NCBI GenBank assembly: GCA_965202875.1
Contig: OZ241870.1
Coordinates: 248,001 to 312,000, forward strand
DNA: 64,000 nucleotides
Origin: HK1 sp965202875
GTDB lineage: Bacteria > Pseudomonadota > Gammaproteobacteria > HK1
Reading direction: 5' to 3'
The notes below the pieces were generated by a model. It ran no database searches. It was not told the DNA's origin and worked only from the letters and a program-made list of their open reading frames with translations. Of this stretch, positions 1-8,491 are shown in pieces (within the stretch, counting starts at the first letter, position 1; the number at the start of each line of letters is the position of its first letter). The position numbers and the translations under genes are program-made.

Positions 1-228
1 GCCCTCGATGTCGAGCGTGTGTCCACCGGGGAGGCTTGGCACGGGCGCGAGGCCCTCGCCCTGAACTTGGTGGACGAGATCCGCACGAGCGACGACTACC
101 TGTACGAGGCGAGCCGCGAAGCGGACCTCTACCACATCCGGAGCGCCGGCCAGCTCAGCCTGCGACGCCGGATCACGGAAATGGCGGAGATGGCGCTCGA
201 TCGTGCCTCACTCTACGTAGACGCCTGA
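1..228 (+). CDS. sohB: SohB-type inner-membrane serine protease, C-terminal part only
   Basis: The gene enters from the left edge, so only the last 75 residues are present. The segment GEAWHGREALALNLVDEI followed by a short conserved tail matches the end of the S49 signal-peptide-peptidase family, specifically the SohB branch (known family pattern: a G-x-x-W/F-x-G-x-x-A-x-x-x-x-L-V-D-E-I stretch after the catalytic Lys). The family members are membrane-anchored periplasmic proteases. The Ser/Lys catalytic residues and the N-terminal membrane anchor lie outside the window and cannot be checked. The call is confident at family level. Confidence 0.8.
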   Translation, partial: ALDVERVSTGEAWHGREALALNLVDEIRTSDDYLYEASREADLYHIRSAGQLSLRRRITEMAEMALDRASLYVDA

Positions 229-908
229 ACACCGGCGCTTGGCAAAGTACGGCAGGAGCACCCGGGCCCATGGCCGCATCAGGTCCCTGCCACCCCCGCT
301 CCTCCCGGACAGGTGTCCAAGGGGTGGCAAAGCAAGTCTGCGCCACCGGTTTGTCCGAATTGAGGCGTCCCGGCAAACCCTCCTCCGGCCCTGGAGTCGC
401 CGAGAGCGTCACGATCGCAATCTTGCCGTCCCCCGAACGGACCCGCGCCGCGGACAGGATGCCGGTCTGCCATGTACACGCAACAGCGCCCATGTCTCCC
501 GACAACCCGCCCGACCCCCCCTGCGTACCGCTGCCCACGCTACCGCATGCGCTTCGGCGAGCACGCGCCGCAAGGCGCCTCGCCGGTCGCCTCTCCCCGC
601 ACCGGCCACCTCGGCTCCGCATGGCGCGGCGCATTCGGCCACGCGCTGCGCAAGGCGGTCTGCGTGACCCGCCTCCCCACCTGCGATCCATGCGTTCTCC
701 TGCGCTCGTGCCCATACCCTTCCTCTTCGAGGGCAGGACACCGCCCGGCGCGGAGAAACTCGCCCGCTGTCCGCGTACCCCCGGCCCTTGCGTGCTCGAG
801 CCGGCCGCCCCGTGCTTCGATACCGGGAGCGACACGCTGAACCTCGGCGTAACACTGTTCGGCCCGGCCAACGACCATCTGCACGCCCTCGACGGAGCAT
901 CCCGAGCT
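229..908. other. No gene recognised (680 bp)
   Basis: Several overlapping open frames run on both strands, as expected in high-GC DNA, but their translations are low-complexity Arg/Pro/Ala-rich and resemble no family I know. A minus-strand frame at 540-884 is the least implausible but has no recognisable motif or ribosome binding site. I see no RNA gene or clear terminator here. Confidence 0.5.
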
Positions 909-1454
909 TCACGGAGGGCAGCAATTCCCGCTAACGCTCCGGACACGGTCATGAAGCCAGGATTTCACGGCCTTTTCTACCGTCTGAGCGCTCGATTGCG
1001 GCGATTCAATGGATGTTTCCGGGCTTAGCGGGAATTGCTGCACGGAGGGCGACGATGCCGGACGGCCTTCGTGGTCCGGCCTGCGGTGGAGCGAGGCAAC
1101 ACGGCGCCGGAAGGCGGCGGATGGAGGCTCGTGGGCCTTCGCTACGGCGACGGACGGCGCCGGGACGATCCACAGTTCGATGCCGAACAGCTTTGCGGCG
1201 ATGGCCAGGATGAGCGCGGCAAGGAACCCGAGGATCCATCGCAGTTCGGATCGCAAGGTGCCGATCTCCCTGTAGAGGACGGCCCGGAGTTCGGCGAGGT
1301 CGGCCTTCGTGGCGAGGTCGGCGCGCTCAGCGCATGCTGCGGCATCGGCGGCTTCGCGCATCCCCTCGGCGATGGCCTCGGCGTGATCGGCTTCGATGCC
1401 GGCGGTCTTGAGGTTGCGGGCGACGGCGAGCGGGTTGAATGTGGTGGCGGTCAT
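909..1454 (-). CDS. DUF1640-type coiled-coil protein with one C-terminal membrane helix (copy 1, runs past its usual end)
   Basis: The first ~87 residues are an alanine-rich, heptad-like coiled coil (ATKADLAELRAVLYREIGTL) followed by a hydrophobic helix near residues 71-90 (ILGFLAALILAIAAKLFGI). This layout is typical of bacterial DUF1640/CCDC90-type small membrane proteins of unknown function. The paralogue just upstream at 1639-1950 stops right after the same AKLFGI motif, whereas here translation continues about 90 residues into Arg/Pro-rich sequence. I infer that the original stop was lost and the tail is not functional. The two genes and their upstream DNA form a tandem duplication. Confidence is high for the N-terminal part, low for the tail. 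Confidence 0.65.
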   Translation of the reverse strand: MTATTFNPLAVARNLKTAGIEADHAEAIAEGMREAADAAACAERADLATKADLAELRAVLYREIGTLRSELRWILGFLAALILAIAAKLFGIELWIVPAPSVAVAKAHEPPSAAFRRRVASLHRRPDHEGRPASSPSVQQFPLSPETSIESPQSSAQTVEKAVKSWLHDRVRSVSGNCCPP

Positions 1455-1535
1455 GGCGGATTCTCCGGGAACCCTCGCACTCTACCATGCCGGAGCGGCG
1501 TTCCCGTGCCTTCCCGAGTCGAACCCTGCCTGCCG
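1452..1535. repeat. Upstream repeat unit, copy A of a tandem gene duplication
   Basis: This 84-bp block covers the start codon of DUF1640 copy 1 and the DNA upstream of it. It matches 1948-2031 at all but five positions by direct reading. Both contain tccgggaaccctcgcactct and ccttcccgagtcgaa. A shorter third relative of the latter part is present at about 2229-2272. The period between the two start codons is 496 bp. Confidence 0.85.
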
Positions 1536-1638
1536 CGCGCATATCCTTCTTGTGCGGCGTCCTGGTGTCCCGTGGGGCGCCGTTCGGGGCCGTGCCGTGA
1601 CGGTGCCGTGCGAAGCGGGCTCGTCCCGTGGGGCGGCG

Positions 1639-1950
1639 TCAAACGATGCCGAACAGCTTTGCGGCGATGGCCAGGATGAGCGCGCCTTGAAAGGCGAACA
1701 TCCATCGCATCTCGGAGCGCAAGGCGCCGATCTCGCGATAGAGTTCGGTCTTCGTGGCGAGGGTGTTCATGAGCCGGGTTTCGAGGTCGGCAAGGTCGGC
1801 CTTCGTGGCGGAGTCGGCGAGGTCGGCGCTTGCTGCGGCATCGGCGGCTTCACGCATTCCTTCGGCGATGGCTTCGGCGTGCTCGGCTTCGGTGCCGGCG
1901 GCCTTGAGGTTGCGGGCGGCGGCGAGTGCGTTGAAGGAGCTTGCGGTCAT
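1639..1950 (-). CDS. DUF1640-type coiled-coil protein with one C-terminal membrane helix (copy 2)
   Basis: This 103-residue protein starts MTASSFNALAAARNLKAAGT and contains an Ala/Glu/Asp-rich amphipathic segment, then ATKTELYREIGALRSEMRW, then a terminal transmembrane helix ending AKLFGIV. Length and layout fit small DUF1640-like proteins, which are membrane-anchored with a predicted coiled coil and have no assigned function. It is upstream of and parallel to copy 1. Sequence similarity extends through the start codon into about 80 bp of upstream DNA. It could take part in oligomeric membrane scaffolding, but that is only inference from structure. The stop is in the expected place, so this copy looks intact. 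Confidence 0.7.
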   Translation of the reverse strand: MTASSFNALAAARNLKAAGTEAEHAEAIAEGMREAADAAASADLADSATKADLADLETRLMNTLATKTELYREIGALRSEMRWMFAFQGALILAIAAKLFGIV

Positions 1951-2031
1951 GGCGTGTTCTCCGGGAACCCTCGCACTCTACCATGCCGGAGCGGCGTCCC
2001 CGGGCCTTCCCGAGTCGAATCCTGCCTGCCG
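1948..2031. repeat. Upstream repeat unit, copy B of a tandem gene duplication
   Basis: Second copy of the 84-bp block, spanning the start codon and upstream DNA of DUF1640 copy 2. It is better conserved than much of the coding sequence that follows, which suggests either recent duplication or a shared regulatory role. Confidence 0.85.
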
Positions 2032-2228
2032 GGGATACCCTTCCCGCCGGCGCCGTGGCCGGGCCGGTATCGGCGAGATTGCGGAGGCTGGTCGATACCG
2101 GAAACCGTTTCCGGTTCGCGCGGCGTTTTGGCGTACCGTGGGGCGCCGTTCGGAGTCCGATCCGTGCCGTGGCCGTGCGGGGCGGTTTCGGGGCGTAGGG
2201 CGGTGTACAGGCGGCGCCGTGGGCGGGT

Positions 2229-2272
2229 CCGGCCTTCCCGAGTCGAACCCTGGCCTGCTGCGCATACCCTAC
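2229..2272. repeat. Third, partial relative of the DUF1640 upstream repeat
   Basis: It contains ccttcccgagtcgaaccct followed by a diverged tail, matching the distal part of the two 84-bp blocks. No third DUF1640 gene lies beside it, so it may mark a deleted copy. Confidence 0.6.
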
Positions 2273-2362
2273 GGTGGTGTGGACGGCGGGCGCCCGATAC
2301 TCCGTGAGGGTTGACAGGCGGGAGGGTGTTGCAAGAGGCTGAGTCTCCGGTGATCGGAGGGC

Positions 2363-2434
2363 ATGACGATGACCATGACGAAACGGTTTTTGGCGGCGGC
2401 GGTGGCCGGCGCGATTCTGGTGGGACTTCTGTAG
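2363..2434 (+). CDS. 23-codon signal-peptide-like ORF, probably a truncated gene start
   Basis: The frame reads MTMTMTKRF followed by LAAAVAGAILVGLL and a TAG stop. This is a Lys/Arg-containing N-region and a hydrophobic core, as in a secretion signal, and a purine-rich cggagggc precedes the ATG. There is no cleavage site or mature domain. It is more likely the 5' remnant of an exported protein gene than a functional peptide. It borders the AT-richer patch described next. Confidence 0.3.
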   Translation: MTMTMTKRFLAAAVAGAILVGLL

Positions 2435-2902
2435 CTTTGGGACAGGGGAGGGATAGTGCGGTGGAGGTGATGCCCGAGTCGTTGGAAGAACGTAGTGAAG
2501 CCCTGGCGGAGGAGCGTGACCCGGGTCGGCTCATTTACGGTGCTGTTGTTCCTTACGGTCAGGTTGAATTCTGGTGTGCGGTGGCGGAAGAGATGGGCGT
2601 GACGGGATTCTGCGAGCGCCAGAGAGTATTCGGAGAGCAGAGTAAGAATCATGACGATCAAGGCGCCAAGGGATACGGATACAGTGCTGGTATTCCTTAC
2701 AATCAGGGTCACAAACGCTGGTGTGAAGAGGTGAAAAGACTACGCGGGTATGACTGCCCTCCGGATGGATTGCCGGGAGTACTCGGAAAGCGGGGTGTAG
2801 GTCCATCTAGGGATAAATATTTATCTACGATTAAACTAGAATTCGAGCCGCCCGGGTCCGGGCCGTAGGAAAGCATACAGGCGGCGACGTGGGCGGGGTC
2901 GG
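2435..2902. other. AT-richer foreign-looking patch with an imperfect internal repeat; no recognised gene
   Basis: Base composition drops clearly below the flanks. Two imperfect repeats, around 2536-2590 and 2679-2733, share cores such as ttccttac followed by a conserved ctggtgtg. On the plus strand they encode related peptides (PYGQVEFWC and PYNQGHKRWC); on the minus strand they encode VRNTSTV and VRNNSTV. Long frames exist on both strands (plus 2311-2868, minus 2269-2712) but I recognise neither. The position next to a recombinase suggests acquired DNA. Confidence 0.4.
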
Positions 2903-3824
2903 TCACTGCGCTTCCTGCTCGTAGAACCGGGCCACGGCGCCACGTGCGGCGGTCTCGCGGGTGGTGTACCTGGCTACGGTCGTCTCCGATCGCCAGCTTC
3001 CGGCCTGCATGATGGCGGACATCTCGATACCCTTCGCGCGGGCGAGGTCCTGCGCCATCCCGATCCGGCATCCGTGGCTTGAAACCCCTTCCAGTCCGGC
3101 GGCCTTCGCGGCGGCCTTGATCCGGGCCTTGATGCGGCTTGCGCTCGATTCGAACAACGTCGCGGTGTCTGCGGCGCTGTGGCGGATCGCGTCGAGTGCG
3201 GCGACGGTGGCCGGGGGAAGGTACGCGGTGGTGTCGGCATCCGTCTTCGCGCGCCGGAACGTGATCGTGGCCGATCCGTCCGGGCGGCGTTCGATCTGCC
3301 GCCAGGTGAACGAAGCCGCTTCGGAGACTCGCGCCAAGCAATCGCGCATCGTGCGGATGAGGGCGATCTCGAGGTCGGCGCGCGCCTTCGCGACGGCCGG
3401 CGATTCCATACCGCGGCCACGGGGGCGGGGCTGGTACGCGGTGGCTTCGATGCGCGCGACGGCGGCGGCGGTGATCCCGGTGGACTGCCGGACGGTCCCG
3501 CCGGCGTCCCGGTGGTCGCGCACGGCGCGCTTGACGGCGGCGCGCACGTCGGCGGCTGCCGTGGGGTTCGTCGGGGCGCCGGCGAGCCTGTGGGCGGCGC
3601 TGACGGCGGCGAGGGCGGCGCGGAGGGTCGCGGGCTTGGCGTCGGCGCCGGCGAGGTGCTCGACGAAGGCGGCGAGGGCTTCCGGGTCGGCGGGAAGCGT
3701 GGCGGCGCCGATGGTGCGGGCGAAGGCTTCCCATTTTGCGCCAGCCGTTCCGGTAGCTCTCTCGCGTGGCCGGGGCGAGGTCGGCGTCTTCCAGACGAAA
3801 CCACGGCCTGTCGCGCCGCGGCAA
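2903..3824 (-). pseudogene. Tyrosine recombinase (phage-type integrase), frameshifted near its start
   Basis: The catalytic domain is complete: an Arg in LARVSEAASFTW, an H-x-x-R box in SHGCRIGMAQDL, a Trp in GSWRSETTVARY and the nucleophilic Tyr in ARYTT. The N-terminal SAM-like domain is recognisable (LAPATRESYRNGW, then LPADPEALAAFVEHLAG). These two parts lie in different frames. The join is at about 3733-3738 (minus strand), where a run of four A in cgcaaaatgg would need to be three A to read R-K-W-E-A-F. The reading frame therefore has a one-base shift unless this is a sequencing error or programmed slippage. The TTG start at 3824 coincides with the point where MtfA similarity ends, suggesting insertion at the mtfA 3' end. 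Confidence 0.75.
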
Positions 3825-4563
3825 AGCGCGCGCGCGGATCCTGCCGGTAGAAGGCCCGCAGTTCGGCGTAGACCTCCGGGTAGCATCCGTCGAGCACGTC
3901 GGGCAGCTCGAAGAAGTATTCGCTGGTCAACGCGAAGAATTCGTCCGGCCCCTCCGTGGCGTAAGGGTCGATGTCGGTCTCCTCGCCGGCATCGACGCGG
4001 GCGACGAGGTCTTCGTAGGCGTCGCTGAACACCTGGTACCAGACCGCCCCGTCCATGCCCGGGTGCAGGGGCGGGAACCCGTTGGCGTCTCCGTTCAGCA
4101 TGTCGAGCTTGTGCGCCATCTCGTGGATGACGACGTTGTAGCCCTCCAGCCTGCCCGAAGCTTCCACATCTTCCCACGAGAGGACCACCGGCCCGCGGAA
4201 CCAGGATTCACCGCTGCGCGGCTCTTCCCACTCGTGTTCGACTCCCGTTTCGTCCGTCCACCTGCCGCGCGACACGAACCCCCCCGGGTAGACGACGACG
4301 GAATGCCAACCGGAGTATGCCTCGATGCCGAGCCCGAGGATGGGAACGCACGCCTGCGCGGCCACCACGACGCGCGCGTCCTCGTCGAGCTCGAAGCCGC
4401 CGGCGCCTTCGAGCGACTTCGCGTGCAGGAACGAATCGGCGAGCGCGCGCAGCTTCCTGGTGTCGGACTCGTCAAGAACCGCCACGATCGGCAGCGACAA
4501 GTGCACCGCCTGCCACGTCTCGTCGGAGACGACGGGCCGGGTCGGTTTGAGGAAGTGGATCAT
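3823..4563 (-). CDS. mtfA: MtfA-type zinc peptidase (M90), 3' end fused to integrase DNA
   Basis: The protein starts MIHFLKPTRP and carries the M90 zinc motif HEMAHKLDM at residues 147-155, followed by NGDANGFPPLH and a downstream conserved Glu in EFFALTSEYFF. In E. coli MtfA binds the repressor Mlc and has peptidase activity; I infer a similar cytosolic protease here. Recognisable family sequence ends at about residue 247 (FYRQDPRARF), close to the usual family length, but no stop codon follows. The frame stays open down to 2974 through antisense-like, Arg/Pro-rich translation of the integrase gene. The original stop was probably removed by insertion. The coordinates given cover only the conserved part. 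Confidence 0.75.
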
Positions 4564-4620
4564 GGCCGGTGTACCCTTCGTTCAAGGTCCGGAACGGGCG
4601 CCTCCGGCGCCGCGGTTGCG

Positions 4621-4791
4621 TGCGGCTTTTCTCCGGCGTCAAAGCGCCGGCGTCTCTGGACGATCCCGTCCGGGGTTTCGCGAGAATACCCGCTCCATCT
4701 TCCGGGGTGCGGCTTTTCTCCGGCGTCAAGGCACTGGCGTCTCTGGAGATCTCGCCGGGGTTTCGCGAGAATACCCGCTCCATCCTCCGGG
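4621..4791. repeat. Two tandem direct repeats of about 85 bp upstream of manC
   Basis: Copy 1 is 4621-4707 and copy 2 is 4708 to about 4791. Both contain tgcggcttttctccggcgtc, tctctgga and tttcgcgagaatacccgctc. They fill most of the 282-bp gap between mtfA and manC. The translations are low-complexity and are not proposed as coding. Confidence 0.85.
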
Positions 4792-4845
4792 GCGCGGGTG
4801 TCCGGAGACCACTTCGACCTGCGTGTCGCTCCATCAAGGCCCCCA

Positions 4846-6342
4846 ATGACACCGATCCTTCCGGTCGTGCTGGCAGGCGGTTCGGGCACACGCCTGTGGC
4901 CGTTGTCCCGTGCGCTCCGTCCGAAGCAGTTCCTCGCCCTGACCGGCAAGCACTCGATGATGCAGGAGACGCTGCTGCGCCTGGCGCCGCTGGAAGGCGC
5001 GCGGGCCTCCTGCATCGTCTGCAACGAGGTGCATCGTTTCCTGGCGGCCGAGCAATGCCGCGAGATCGGGCAATCGTGGAGCGCCATCCTGCTGGAAAGC
5101 GAGTCTCGCAACACCGCGCCCGCGGCCGCCCTCGCCGCCTGCCACGCACTCGGGAAAGGAGCCGACCCGGTGCTGCTCGTCGTGCCGTGCGACGGCTACG
5201 TCGAGAACGCCGCCCGGTTTCGGAACGCGGTCACCGCCGGACTCGGCGCAGCGGAGGTCGGGCGCCTGGTGATCTTCGGCGTTCGGCCCTCGTCGCCGGA
5301 GACCGGCTACGGGTACGTCCGCGCCGGAGGGACGCTGGCCGGAGAAGTGCGCCACGTTGCCGAATTCGTCGAGAAGCCGGACCGGACGACGGTCGAAAGG
5401 TATGTCGAGTCGGGCGAATTTCTCTGGAACAGCGGCATCTTTCTGTTCAGGGCGAGTGCTTACGCGGCGGCGCTCTCGCGCTATGCGCCGGCGGTCCTGG
5501 AGTGCTGCCGGGCAGCGGTCGAGACGGGCTCGACGGATCTGGACTTCTTTCGGCCGGGCCCGGAGTTCACCCGTGCTCCCGCCGTCTCGATCGACTACGC
5601 GGTCATGGAAAAAACCGGCGCCGCCGCCGTCGTGCCGCTGGACACCCGCTGGAGCGACATGGGTTCGTGGCCTGCGCTCCACGCCGTGAGCGTCGTGGAC
5701 GATGGCAACAACGCCATGGCCGGCGACGTCGTCGCGGTGGACACCACCAATTCGCTGGTCCGCGCCACCGGCAGGCTGGTGGCGACGGTAGGTGTCGATC
5801 GCATGATCGTCGTCGAGACCGCGGACGCGGTACTCGTCGCCGGATGGGATGAAGCCCAGCGGGTGAAGGACGTCGTTGGGCGCGTCAAGACGCTCTCCCG
5901 CTCGGAGCACCATGCCCACCGGTGCATCTACCGGCCTTGGGGTTCGTTCGAGACGGTCGATGCCGGGGACGGATATCGGGTGAAACGGCTCGTCGTCAAG
6001 CCGGGCGCCCGACTCTCCCTGCAAGCACACCGCCACCGATCGGAACACTGGGTGGTGGTTCGGGGGACCGCGCAGGTGACCTGCGGCGAGGCCACCCTGA
6101 CGCTGGCCGAGAACCAGTCGACGTATATACCGCGCGGGAGCCGGCATCGTCTCGGCAACCCTGGCGAGACTCCGCTCGAAGTGATCGAAGTGCAGGTCGG
6201 CGCCCGCGTCGATGAAGACGACATCGTGAGGTTCGACGACGATTTCGGGAGAAGCACGGCCCCGGAGGGCACGGGGCGGGACGCCGCCGGTCATCGGCGA
6301 CGGCCCTCGGAACGCCCGGCAGGAGCGGCGGAGGAGAGTTGA
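4846..6342 (+). CDS. manC: Mannose-1-phosphate guanylyltransferase / mannose-6-phosphate isomerase
   Basis: This bifunctional enzyme makes GDP-mannose for polysaccharide and O-antigen synthesis. The nucleotidyltransferase signature GGSGTRLWP is at residues 11-19 with PKQF at 26-29; FVEKPD (about residue 174) and WNSGIF follow. The C-terminal part (about residues 365-460) is the cupin-type phosphomannose isomerase domain, with YRPWGSFE, PGARLSLQ, HRHRSEHWVV and PRGSRHR. Length is 498 aa, near the family norm. The last ~30 residues are a disordered Arg/Pro tail. The ATG at 4846 opens the conserved N-terminus directly. The truncated rmlD at 44.2 kb is another nucleotide-sugar gene in the window but is not linked to it. 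Confidence 0.92.
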   Translation: MTPILPVVLAGGSGTRLWPLSRALRPKQFLALTGKHSMMQETLLRLAPLEGARASCIVCNEVHRFLAAEQCREIGQSWSAILLESESRNTAPAAALAACHALGKGADPVLLVVPCDGYVENAARFRNAVTAGLGAAEVGRLVIFGVRPSSPETGYGYVRAGGTLAGEVRHVAEFVEKPDRTTVERYVESGEFLWNSGIFLFRASAYAAALSRYAPAVLECCRAAVETGSTDLDFFRPGPEFTRAPAVSIDYAVMEKTGAAAVVPLDTRWSDMGSWPALHAVSVVDDGNNAMAGDVVAVDTTNSLVRATGRLVATVGVDRMIVVETADAVLVAGWDEAQRVKDVVGRVKTLSRSEHHAHRCIYRPWGSFETVDAGDGYRVKRLVVKPGARLSLQAHRHRSEHWVVVRGTAQVTCGEATLTLAENQSTYIPRGSRHRLGNPGETPLEVIEVQVGARVDEDDIVRFDDDFGRSTAPEGTGRDAAGHRRRPSERPAGAAEES

Positions 6343-6406
6343 GCGCCGCGGCCGGCAGGGTGCGGCGGGCCTGCATTGGTGCTCCACCGTTCGACGAAGG
6401 GTCCGC

Positions 6407-8491
6407 TCACGCCCGCCGGGTCAGGATGACGTTGTGGTGCGCATCGACCCGCGCGCGCCATCCCGGCGGGACATACGCGGTGGAGGTCTCGTCCCCGATG
6501 AGCAGCGGCCCCTCGTACCCTCCCGCGTCGAGCAGGGCGGGCCGGTTGACCCGTCGCGCCGCGCGTCGCCTGCCGGCGTCGAACACCGTGATCCCGGTCG
6601 AGACCGGCTCACGCCTGGTGGCGCCAAGGGCCGGGATCGAAGGGGGTGGAGACGCGATGCCGAGCCGGAACGAGACGACCTCGGGCCGGTTCGTCCGTGA
6701 ATCGTCGAACTCGAAGATCCGGTGGTGCGCTTCGTTGAACTTCGTACGCAGGAACGTCGCATCGAGTCTCGCGACCTCATCTTCGCCGAGAGCGACCGGG
6801 ACCTCGAAGGCCTGGCCGACGTAGCGCATCTCCAGCGCATGCGTGAACCGGAGCCCGCCCGTGATGCCGAGGGCCGCGAACGCGGCCACCGCCTCGGCGC
6901 GCATCTCCGCGAACTGCGCGCGCACGCGCTCCGCGGCGCCCGCCTCGTCGATGGGAAAGCGCACCGTGCGGCTCTCGTAGCGGACGAAGTCGGAGGCCAC
7001 GAGGCCGAAGGCGGAGAGCACCCCGGCCGCGGGGGGAATGACGATCGTCGCGACGCCGAGCTCCTCCGCGACCCGCGCCGCGTGCAGCGGCCCCGCGCCC
7101 CCGAACGGGACGAGCACGTAATCGCGCGGGTCGCGGCCCCGCTCGGTGGAGACGAGCTGGATCGCCCGCACGATGTTGTGCTCGGCCACGCGCACCGCGT
7201 CGTCGGCGACCTGCTCCACGCTTCGGCCGAGCTGCCTCGAGAGCGGAGCGAATGCTTCGCGGGCGAGCCCGGGATCGACCTCCATGCGCCCGCCCAGGAA
7301 ATCGTCGGCGAGCAGGGTGCCGCGGACCATGTGCGCGTCGGTGATCGTCGGGTCCGTGCCGCCGCGTCGATAGCAGGCGGGGCCGGGCTCGGCGCCGGCC
7401 GATCCCGGCCCGATCCGCAGCATGCCGCCGTCGTCGCGCCACACGATGGAGCCGCCCCCCGCGCCTACCGTCACGATGTCGAGCACCGGGGTACGGATGG
7501 GGAGCCCGTCGATTTCCGCGTCGCTCGTGAGGACCGGGACCCCGTCGCGTACGAGGCACACGTCGGTGCTCGTGCCCCCCATGTCGAAGGTGATGAGGTC
7601 GCGGTGGCCCGAGTGCTCCGCTTGCCGGATCGCGCCCGTCACGCCCGCCGCCGGTCCCGAGAACAGGGCGGTGATCGCGTTGCCTGCCATGCCGCTCGCG
7701 GGCAGGCGTCCGCCGTTCGACTGCATCAGGCTGAACCGGCCGGTGAAGGAGCGCGCGTCGAGCGCGCGCTCGAAGTCCTTCAGGTAGCGGTCGATGACCG
7801 GCTGTACATAGGCCGCGAGGGCGGTGGTCGATGCCCGCTCGTATTCGCGGAACTCGCGCGTCACGTCGCACGAGCAGGTGACGCCGGCACCGGGAAAGCG
7901 CTCGGCGACGAGGGCCGCGACCCGCCGTTCGTGGGCCGGGTTCGCGTAGCTGTTGAGCAGGCAGATCGCGACCGATTCGCAGCCGTCGCCTTCGAGCGCG
8001 CGGCGGATGCGGTCCCGCGCCGCCGCCTCGTCGAGGGGGGTGACGACTTCTCCGTGTGGTCCCATGCGCTCCGGGAGCCCGAACGTGTCGCGGCGCGCGA
8101 CCACCGGCGCCGGCTTCCGGTAGTGGACGTCGTAGATGGAGCGCCGGCTCTGGCGCTGAAGGAAGAGCAGGTCGCGGAAGCCCTCGGTCGTGAAGAATGC
8201 GACCCGGGCGCCTTTGCGCTCCAGCACCGCGTTGGTCGCGACGGTGGAGCCGTGCACGAGATCGCCGGCGTGGTCCATCGCCAAGCCGGACTCGTCGAGC
8301 GCGGCGACCGCCCCGCGGTGCGGCGCCGCCGGCGTGCTCGGCACCTTGGTGATGCGCACGCGGCCGTCTTCGAACGCGACGAGATCGGTGAACGTGCCAC
8401 CGACCTCGACGCCTGCCCGGGTTGGGTCCCTTGCGCGTCCGTACACGGCAATATCGATGCTGACGTCGAGAAGGTCCCGGGGTTCCCTCAA
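6407..8491 (-). CDS. hyuA: Hydantoinase/5-oxoprolinase A-type subunit (HyuA family)
   Basis: The family hydrolyses cyclic amides such as hydantoins or 5-oxoproline with ATP. Seen here: the N-terminal ATPase-like motif GVEVGGTFTDLV, GSTVATNAVLERKGA, the DMGGTSTDV motif in the second half of the sugar-kinase-like fold, and GGAGPLHAARVAEELG. Length (694 aa) fits an A subunit; no B subunit (HyuB) lies adjacent. The frame opens with a TTG at 8491 overlapping the upstream stop. A GTG at 8446, about 16 codons before the conserved motif, is an equally plausible start. The gene lies downstream of floA/nfeD with an overlapping junction, so it may be co-transcribed. Substrate is unknown. Confidence 0.85.
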   Translation of the reverse strand: MREPRDLLDVSIDIAVYGRARDPTRAGVEVGGTFTDLVAFEDGRVRITKVPSTPAAPHRGAVAALDESGLAMDHAGDLVHGSTVATNAVLERKGARVAFFTTEGFRDLLFLQRQSRRSIYDVHYRKPAPVVARRDTFGLPERMGPHGEVVTPLDEAAARDRIRRALEGDGCESVAICLLNSYANPAHERRVAALVAERFPGAGVTCSCDVTREFREYERASTTALAAYVQPVIDRYLKDFERALDARSFTGRFSLMQSNGGRLPASGMAGNAITALFSGPAAGVTGAIRQAEHSGHRDLITFDMGGTSTDVCLVRDGVPVLTSDAEIDGLPIRTPVLDIVTVGAGGGSIVWRDDGGMLRIGPGSAGAEPGPACYRRGGTDPTITDAHMVRGTLLADDFLGGRMEVDPGLAREAFAPLSRQLGRSVEQVADDAVRVAEHNIVRAIQLVSTERGRDPRDYVLVPFGGAGPLHAARVAEELGVATIVIPPAAGVLSAFGLVASDFVRYESRTVRFPIDEAGAAERVRAQFAEMRAEAVAAFAALGITGGLRFTHALEMRYVGQAFEVPVALGEDEVARLDATFLRTKFNEAHHRIFEFDDSRTNRPEVVSFRLGIASPPPSIPALGATRREPVSTGITVFDAGRRRAARRVNRPALLDAGGYEGPLLIGDETSTAYVPPGWRARVDAHHNVILTRRA

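Noticed and set aside
173..952. Overlapping frames of up to 330 codons near the left edge
   Set aside because: Arg/Pro/Ala-rich on both strands, no ribosome binding site, no family resemblance.
1505..2250. ggttcgactcgg-like strings in the repeats, resembling a tRNA T-loop
   Set aside because: The flanking bases do not pair to make a T-stem and no other tRNA arms are present.
2974..3822. C-terminal half of the 529-codon MtfA frame
   Set aside because: It is an out-of-frame translation of the integrase gene, with no MtfA similarity after residue 247.
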